From an uncultured Lachnospiraceae bacterium (lineage in GTDB: Bacteria; Bacillota; Clostridia; Lachnospirales; Lachnospiraceae): a DNA stretch of 10,541 bases. Positions within the stretch are counted from its first letter, which is position 1; the number at the start of each line of letters is the position of its first letter. Below, piece after piece: positions 7,191-10,541 of this stretch. The stretch lies in contig CAJOQS010000077.1 in NCBI GenBank assembly GCA_905236925.1, forward strand, positions 1 to 10,541, read 5' to 3'. Below the pieces are notes generated by a model. That model saw nothing but the letters and a program-made list of their open reading frames with translations, ran no database searches and was not told the origin of the DNA. The translations under genes were made by a program, and so were the position numbers.

Positions 7191-7219
7191 ATTATAATAT
7201 AGACAAAAGCGCTTGTCAC
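7191..7219 (-). promoter_or_regulatory. Sigma-A-type promoter of the bactofilin-pyrH-ispG operon
   Basis: On the minus strand a -35 box GTGACA (7219-7214; 5 of 6 to TTGACA) is followed by a 17-base spacer and a perfect -10 box TATAAT (7196-7191). This puts the start of transcription near 7184, about 35 bases before the bactofilin ATG. It is the strongest promoter candidate upstream of the envelope operon and the only one I can identify for pyrH to ispG. Confidence 0.75.
7202..7217. promoter_or_regulatory. Inverted repeat inside the promoter, possible operator
   Basis: GACAA (7202-7206) and TTGTC (7213-7217) flank a 6-base centre that contains part of the palindrome AGCGCT (7208-7213). The repeat covers the -35 end and most of the spacer of the operon promoter, where a bound protein would block RNA polymerase. 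I cannot name a regulator. The half-site overlap with the -35 box could also explain it. Confidence 0.3.
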
Positions 7220-7220
7220 T

Positions 7221-7249
7221 AAAAAAACAATAAATTAATTCATGATTTA
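7221..7249 (-). terminator. Weak terminator candidate after the Zn/Cd ATPase gene
   Basis: Just at the ATPase stop codon a 5-bp AT-only stem (TAAAT at 7249-7245, ATTTA at 7235-7231) is followed by TTGTTTTTTT (7230-7221). The U-tract is good but the stem is very weak, so some read-through from the metal module into the bactofilin operon is plausible. Confidence 0.3.
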
Positions 7250-9136
7250 ACCATCGCTGCGTACCTTAAGAGTCCTCATGGAATTCAATATGGCGATGAC
7301 TGCGACACCGACATCGGCAAATACCGCCAGCCACATATTGGCTATGCCCAATGCTCCCAGGATCAGTACCGCGAATTTGATCCCGAGGGCAAATACGATA
7401 TTCTCTCTTACAATTCTAAGTGTTTTAGCTGCGATCCTCCTGAGTACCGCGATCTTGCCGATATCGTCATCCATTATCACAACGTCGGCAGCCTCGATAG
7501 CGGCGTCCGAGCCCAGCGATCCCATGGCAAATCCTACATGTGCCCTTGTAAGCACAGGCGCGTCGTTTATTCCGTCTCCAACAAATGCAAGGCCGGAATT
7601 CTCATCGGTCTTTCCGATTATGCTCTCAACCTGTGCAACCTTATCGGCAGGCAGAAGCTCGGCATGGTATTCATCGATTCCAAGCTCCCCTGCAAGCTCC
7701 CTGGCAGTGCTCTCCCTGTCTCCGGTCAGCATTACGGTTTTTCTGATTCCGGATGCCTTCAGTTCGGCAAGAGCCTCCTTGATTCCCGGTTTAAGTACAT
7801 CCGTGATGATAACGGCGCCCTTAAAAACACCGTCCGCTGCAACATACACAACCGTCCCGCTTCCCGATGCCGGAGTAAACGCGACGTTGTTGTCGCGCAT
7901 CAGCTTTTCATTGCCGCTTAATATGGCCGTTCCGTTGTATTTTACGGAAATGCCGTGTCCGGCTATCTCATTATGATCGGACAGACCCTCGGTAAGGTCT
8001 TCTTCGGAAGAATACCTTTCCCTGTATGCCCTGATCACGGCCTCGGCTATCGGATGAGCCGAATATGCTTCCGACCTTGCCGCAAGCATAAGGAGTTCTT
8101 TTTCATCGCAGCCCGAGGGCTCAATTCTTGTAACTTCAAAGCAGCCCTTTGTAAGGGTTCCGGTCTTGTCGAAGACTGCCGTAGAAATCCTTGTAACTGC
8201 CTCAAGATAATTACTGCCCTTTACAAGGATACCGTTGCGTGATGCTGCGCCGATGCCTCCGAAGAAGCCCATCGGAACCGAGATAACAAGTGCGCAGGGG
8301 CACGAAATAACAAGGAATGTACATGCTCTCCTGATCCATTCCGCCCAGTTCCCGGTGATCAGGGACGGAACAACTGCAAGAATAACTGCAGCTATCGTAA
8401 CAGTCGGAGTATAGACCTTTGCAAATCTGGTTATGAAGTTTTCGGTACGGCTCTTTCTGCTTCCGGCATTTTCAACAAGCTCGAGGATCTTCGCTACGGT
8501 CGAATCCTCATATGCCTTGGTCGTCCGGCATTTAAGCGTTCCGGCACCGTTGATGCAGCCGCTTATAACATCCGAACCGGGAAGAACATGCTTCTTGCGT
8601 GATTCACCGGTAAGAGATGCGGTATCAAGATAGCTGTCTCCCTCAACGACAACACAGTCTATCGGAACCTTTTCTCCCGGCCTTATAACGATCATGCTGT
8701 CGAGTTCAACCTCATCGGGATCGACCTGTTCGATACTCCCGTCCTCACCGATCACATTGGCGTATTCTGGCGCGATATCCATCAGATCAGAGATAGACTG
8801 CCTGGATTTTCCGACAGCATAGCTCTGGAAGAGTTCGCCAACCTGGAAGAAAAGCATAACGGCAACCGCTTCTTCATACTCACCGGTTCCGTAAGCACCT
8901 ATTCCGGCAACTATCATCAGGAAATTCTCGTCGAATACATGACCGTGGCAGATGTTTTTAAACGCCTTGACAAGGATATCATATCCAACGATGAGATAAG
9001 GCACTAGAAAGACCACAGCCTCGGGCCATGTGCCTTCATAATCGTTAAGAACCGTCTTGAAAAGTACAAGAAAGGTAAAGAACAGCACTGCGCCAACAAT
9101 AATCCTGACAAGTAGCTTTTTCTGCTTGGGACTCAT
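7247..9136 (-). CDS. P1B-2-type Zn(II)/Cd(II)/Pb(II)-exporting ATPase without HMA domain
   Basis: This heavy-metal P-type ATPase (ZntA/CadA group) would export Zn(II), Cd(II) or Pb(II) across the cytoplasmic membrane using ATP. Taking the ATG at 9136 (629 residues), the order is: first helices (about 8-57, no HMA domain), the actuator-domain TGES loop (176-179), and the ion-binding CPC in helix 6 (279-281). The phosphorylated DKTGT (D323) follows, with the HP motif SAHP (H361-P362), TGDRE (471-475), GDGINDAP (520-527), and K587 and D608 in the last two helices. CPC plus this Lys and the DxG Asp is the P1B-2 pattern rather than the copper type. I prefer this start because GGAG lies 5 bases upstream. 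A longer in-frame ATG at 9265 would add 43 residues overlapping the HMA gene, with no site. Its partner HMA protein is encoded just upstream. ZntA or CadA would be suitable names, but I cannot choose between them. Confidence 0.93.
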   Translation of the reverse strand: MSPKQKKLLVRIIVGAVLFFTFLVLFKTVLNDYEGTWPEAVVFLVPYLIVGYDILVKAFKNICHGHVFDENFLMIVAGIGAYGTGEYEEAVAVMLFFQVGELFQSYAVGKSRQSISDLMDIAPEYANVIGEDGSIEQVDPDEVELDSMIVIRPGEKVPIDCVVVEGDSYLDTASLTGESRKKHVLPGSDVISGCINGAGTLKCRTTKAYEDSTVAKILELVENAGSRKSRTENFITRFAKVYTPTVTIAAVILAVVPSLITGNWAEWIRRACTFLVISCPCALVISVPMGFFGGIGAASRNGILVKGSNYLEAVTRISTAVFDKTGTLTKGCFEVTRIEPSGCDEKELLMLAARSEAYSAHPIAEAVIRAYRERYSSEEDLTEGLSDHNEIAGHGISVKYNGTAILSGNEKLMRDNNVAFTPASGSGTVVYVAADGVFKGAVIITDVLKPGIKEALAELKASGIRKTVMLTGDRESTARELAGELGIDEYHAELLPADKVAQVESIIGKTDENSGLAFVGDGINDAPVLTRAHVGFAMGSLGSDAAIEAADVVIMDDDIGKIAVLRRIAAKTLRIVRENIVFALGIKFAVLILGALGIANMWLAVFADVGVAVIAILNSMRTLKVRSDG

Positions 9137-9197
9137 AATAACTCCGATCCGAGCCGTCAAAAACAGGGCTCTGCATATTCTTTGGCAAAAGTTATAA

Positions 9198-9217
9198 GAC
9201 CGGCCCAATGGCCGGTC
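9198..9217 (-). terminator. GC-rich hairpin between HMA gene and ATPase gene
   Basis: GACCGGCC (9217-9210 on the minus strand) pairs perfectly with GGCCGGTC (9205-9198) around the loop ATTG. It starts 8 bases after the HMA stop and is followed by TTATAACTTTTG, a broken U-rich tail. It looks like a leaky intrinsic terminator or an mRNA stabiliser, which would let the cell make more metal-binding protein than ATPase. Nothing here separates the two readings. Confidence 0.55.
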
Positions 9218-9225
9218 CTGAACGC

Positions 9226-9444
9226 TTATCTCATTATAACGCAGTCGGGTTCGACCTTCGCGCATACCTTTACGATCTGGTCCATGATAGCGTCAAATCT
9301 GTCATCAGCAGCATCAACAGTCATTTTCTGAGTCATGAAATTAACAGATGCGTCATTGACCCCGTCGATCTTTTTGATGGCTTCCTCCATTTTTGCGGCA
9401 CAGTTTGCACAGTCCAGATCCTGCAGATTGAATTTCTTTTTCAT
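9226..9444 (-). CDS. Free-standing HMA-domain metal-binding protein
   Basis: A 72-residue single-domain heavy-metal-associated (HMA, MerP/Atx1-like ferredoxin-fold) protein that would bind a metal ion in the cytoplasm and hand it to, or regulate, the ATPase encoded next. The binding loop is LDCANCAAKMEE, with C12 and C15. An Asp directly before the first Cys (D11) is the pattern of zinc/cadmium HMA domains such as that of ZntA, unlike the MxCxxC of copper chaperones. KKIDGVNDASVNFMTQKMTV (24-43 region) is the usual second helix and strand. Two further Cys, C61 and C68, are near the C-terminus and might add ligands or be structural. GAGGAGG lies 8 bases before the ATG, and only 23 bases separate it from the repressor gene. 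In many relatives this domain is the N-terminus of the ATPase itself, and here it is a separate gene. Confidence 0.88.
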   Translation of the reverse strand: MKKKFNLQDLDCANCAAKMEEAIKKIDGVNDASVNFMTQKMTVDAADDRFDAIMDQIVKVCAKVEPDCVIMR

Positions 9445-9467
9445 AGCCTGTTCCTCCTCGGATACAT

Positions 9468-9770
9468 TTACTCTTCGATATGTTCAAGTCCTATGTTGAT
9501 GATGCTCCTTACATGCTCGTCCGCGAGTGAATACATTATCTGCTTTCCGTCACGCGTACCGCAGATGAGCTTCGCCTGCTTAAGTATCTTAAGCTGATGT
9601 GAAACCGCGGACTGGGTCATGTTAAGCGCCTCGGCAATATCGCCGACACAGCACTCCCCTCCGACCAGCACGCACAGTATACGGATCCTTGTCGAATCAC
9701 CGAAGCATTTAAAAAGTTCGGCAAGATCGTACATCTCGTCTTCTTTTGGAAGCCGGATATTCGCATTCAT
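9468..9770 (-). CDS. ArsR/SmtB-family zinc-responsive repressor
   Basis: A small winged-helix repressor that should leave its operator when it binds metal. With the ATG at 9770 it is 100 residues: MNANIRLPKEDEMYDLAELF..., the conserved CFGDSTRIRIL helix (22-32), helix-turn-helix about 42-69 with TQSAVSHQLKILKQ, and the wing near 70-82. The C-terminal alpha-5 metal site is complete: D84, H86, H97 and E100, the D-x-H-x10-H-x2-E spacing of SmtB and CzrA, which sense Zn(II)/Co(II). The alpha-3 Cys site of CadC-type sensors is incomplete: the ECCVGD stretch keeps one Cys equivalent but has Gly where CadC has its second Cys. I chose this start because AAGGAG lies 9 bases upstream. ATGs at 9800 and 9779 are less well placed, and the one at 9800 lies inside the operator. 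It heads the repressor-HMA-ATPase operon. Confidence 0.93.
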   Translation of the reverse strand: MNANIRLPKEDEMYDLAELFKCFGDSTRIRILCVLVGGECCVGDIAEALNMTQSAVSHQLKILKQAKLICGTRDGKQIMYSLADEHVRSIINIGLEHIEE

Positions 9771-9795
9771 TCGGAGCATCTCCTTTCTACCTTGT

Positions 9796-9821
9796 AACAT
9801 ATGAGCATTTGTTCATGTGTT
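9796..9821. promoter_or_regulatory. 12-2-12 inverted repeat, probable operator of the ArsR/SmtB repressor
   Basis: Two 12-base arms, AACATATGAGCA (9796-9807) and TGTTCATGTGTT (9810-9821), are separated by TT. Ten of 12 positions are complementary, with a core close to the ATGAA(C)A/TGTTCAT half sites known for SmtB, CzrA and CadC. It spans the expected transcription start of the promoter at 9823-9851, so binding would block initiation. It fits autorepression of the metal operon that is relieved by zinc. Confidence 0.8.
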
Positions 9822-9822
9822 C

Positions 9823-9851
9823 ATGCTAGCACAACATTATCATGATGTCAA
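9823..9851 (-). promoter_or_regulatory. Promoter of the metal-efflux operon
   Basis: On the minus strand a perfect -35 box TTGACA (9851-9846) and a -10 box TAGCAT (9828-9823; 4 of 6) are 17 bases apart. Transcription would start near 9816, inside the inverted-repeat operator. Two A-tracts (7 and 8 bases, 9854-9860 and 9866-9873) lie just upstream and resemble an UP element or a curved-DNA segment that strengthens the promoter. Confidence 0.8.
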
Positions 9852-9898
9852 CATTTTTTTCGATATTTTTTTTAACGGGAAAGAATCGTGCTGATTGG

Positions 9899-9915
9899 CA
9901 CAGAGTCAAACTGTG
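9899..9915 (-). repeat. Short inverted repeat after the phosphodiesterase gene
   Basis: CACAG and CTGTG arms flank a 7-base centre, starting 7 bases after the phosphodiesterase stop. The 3' flank has no U-tract until GATTCTTT some 15 bases on, so it is not a clear terminator. The arms are the same as those of the element at 6403-6419 after another stop codon. The rest of the 152-base gap (9771-9922) is taken up by the metal-operon leader, operator, promoter and A-tracts. Confidence 0.35.
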
Positions 9916-9922
9916 AAATCAC

Positions 9923-10405
9923 TTACTCGTATTTCTTGGGTATAAACCTGATCTCTCCGGTATTGTCAAGCTCCATGATCAGATAAGTCGGAACACCATC
10001 ACCCTGACGGGGTTCCGAAATGCTCCCGGGATTCGCGATCGTTATGTTTCCAACCTTTGTAAGGAGAGGTTTATGCGTATGTCCGCACAGAATAATGTCA
10101 GCGCCAAGCTCCTGAGCCTTGTACGAGATTGAGGAAATACTTCCCGGAAGAAAGTGTCCGTGCTCCATATGTACCCTGTGATTGCCGAGAGAAAAGTCGC
10201 GGGTGTCAGGCTCTTTGCTGAAATAATCACAATTGCCGCGTACCATAGCAACAGTGCAGTTTTCTCCGGCCAGTTCCCTGATATCCTCCTCATCGCGCAG
10301 GATATCCCCGAGATGGATCAGCATATCGAAAGGCTTCTCAATACACATAACCTCCTTCAGATTTCTCAGGTCACCGTGAGAGTCGCTGACTACCAGTATT
10401 TTCAT
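9923..10405 (-). CDS. YfcE/MJ0936-family metallophosphodiesterase
   Basis: A 160-residue calcineurin-like metallophosphatase of the small YfcE/MJ0936 phosphodiesterase group. It carries all the metal-site motifs in order: DSHG (D8, H10), HLGD (D34), GNCD (N58), the EHGH segment (H82, H84), and GHTH (H109, H111), followed by the NPGS motif (125-128). Family members hydrolyse model phosphodiesters with Mn(II) or other divalent ions; physiological substrates are generally not established, so I give no symbol. The ATG at 10405-10403 has GGGAGG 6 bases upstream and a TATAAT box about 25 bases upstream. It is preceded by a strong terminator and followed by the metal-efflux operon, which has its own promoter, so this looks like a single-gene transcript. 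No membrane segment or signal peptide is visible, so a cytoplasmic location is likely. Confidence 0.93.
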   Translation of the reverse strand: MKILVVSDSHGDLRNLKEVMCIEKPFDMLIHLGDILRDEEDIRELAGENCTVAMVRGNCDYFSKEPDTRDFSLGNHRVHMEHGHFLPGSISSISYKAQELGADIILCGHTHKPLLTKVGNITIANPGSISEPRQGDGVPTYLIMELDNTGEIRFIPKKYE

Positions 10406-10429
10406 TTATTACCTCCCGTCGTTTTGCTC

Positions 10430-10459
10430 ATTATAACGCACATAAAGCCTGCATGTAGA
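10430..10459 (-). promoter_or_regulatory. Likely promoter of the phosphodiesterase gene
   Basis: A perfect -10 box TATAAT (10435-10430 on the minus strand) lies 24 bases before the start codon. The best -35 is TCTACA (10459-10454; 4 of 6) at an 18-base spacing, inside the loop of the upstream terminator hairpin. The -10 is convincing and the -35 is weak. Confidence 0.5.
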
Positions 10460-10472
10460 CCGCAGGCTTTAT
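10442..10472 (-). terminator. Intrinsic terminator after the Cys-rich gene
   Basis: Perfect 11-base arms ATAAAGCCTGC and GCAGGCTTTAT (10442-10452 and 10462-10472) enclose a 9-base loop. The stem's own A and U runs supply the U-rich 3' end in the minus direction. It begins 5 bases after the stop codon at 10478. On the plus strand it is followed after about 8 bases by a T-run (10481-10486), so it may work in both directions, although no plus-strand gene ends here. Confidence 0.8.
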
Positions 10473-10477
10473 ACTGA

Positions 10478-10541
10478 TCATTTTTTATCGCAGCAGTTAC
10501 CCATCGGACAGCTCCCGTAGCTGTCACCGCAGGAGCATCGT
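10478..10541 (-). CDS. C-terminal end of a small Cys-rich protein, partial, 5' end outside window
   Basis: A minus-strand frame open from the window edge reads RCSCGDSYGSCPMGNCCDKK and stops with TGA at 10480-10478, right before a strong terminator. Five Cys in the last 20 residues, with a CPMGxCC pattern, suggest a metal- or disulfide-binding tail. FeoB-associated Cys-rich membrane proteins have tails of this sort, but so do other small proteins, and too little is visible to name it. The reading frame is chosen because it ends immediately before the terminator and stays open to the edge; the other frames contain early stops or make less sense. Confidence 0.5.
   Translation of the reverse strand, partial: RCSCGDSYGSCPMGNCCDKK

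Noticed and set aside
9137..9265. 43-codon N-terminal extension of the ATPase from an ATG at 9265
   Set aside because: It would overlap the end of the HMA gene in another frame, run through the GC hairpin, lacks a ribosome binding site, and the added residues do not look like an HMA or membrane segment. The ATG at 9136 has GGAG at a good distance.
9198..9265. Programmed frameshift fusing the HMA protein to the ATPase, with the hairpin as stimulator
   Set aside because: The ATPase frame is open across the gap, but I see no slippery heptamer before the HMA stop, and about 40 open codons can occur by chance. Two good ribosome binding sites explain two proteins.
9771..9800. Longer ArsR start at 9800
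   Set aside because: This ATG lies within the operator arm and just downstream of the predicted transcription start, with no ribosome binding site before it; AAGGAG fits the ATG at 9770.
1..10541. CRISPR array, insertion sequence, phage or toxin-antitoxin content
   Set aside because: I found no direct-repeat array, transposase, integrase or toxin-like gene; gene order and composition look like ordinary core chromosome plus a metal-resistance module.

Overview
The window looks like a chromosomal segment of a low-to-mid GC Gram-positive of the class Clostridia, most likely Lachnospiraceae. This is inferred from the order pyrH-frr-uppS-cdsA-dxr-rseP-ispG, typical of Firmicutes, from strong GGAGG-type ribosome binding sites before nearly every gene, and from the general character of the proteins. 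Every gene I can support lies on the minus strand, so transcription runs from high to low coordinates. I see no phage, insertion sequence, CRISPR array, tRNA or rRNA, and no gene-free stretch longer than about 150 bases.

Region 1 (10541 to 9923): the Cys-rich C-terminal tail of a gene that starts outside the window; a strong hairpin terminator (10442-10472); and a YfcE/MJ0936-type metallophosphodiesterase with its own likely promoter.

Region 2 (9922 to 7221): a compact zinc/cadmium efflux module. An A-tract-rich upstream region and a consensus promoter overlap a 12-2-12 SmtB/CzrA-type operator. They drive an ArsR/SmtB repressor with an intact alpha-5 metal site, then a free-standing HMA metal-binding protein, then a P1B-2 Zn/Cd-exporting ATPase that lacks an N-terminal HMA domain. 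A perfect 8-bp GC-rich hairpin separates the HMA gene from the ATPase gene and could set their expression ratio.

Region 3 (7220 to 1): a long envelope and lipid-precursor operon. A consensus promoter (TATAAT, 17-base spacer) precedes a bactofilin-like gene with a long acidic N-terminal tail. It is followed by pyrH (UMP kinase), frr (ribosome recycling), uppS (undecaprenyl diphosphate synthase), cdsA (CDP-diacylglycerol synthase), dxr (second MEP-pathway step), rseP (site-2 protease) and the first ~260 codons of ispG (penultimate MEP step). Dxr and IspG supply isoprenoid precursors, UppS makes the C55 carrier for peptidoglycan, CdsA feeds phospholipid synthesis, and RseP cleaves membrane anti-sigma factors. 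A strong hairpin between frr and uppS may divide the operon into a nucleotide/translation part and a lipid part.

Most of this is conserved housekeeping sequence. I did not find a clearly undescribed system. The points most worth a second look are the bactofilin gene at the head of the operon, the split HMA/ATPase zinc module with its readable operator, and the internal hairpins that may tune both operons.
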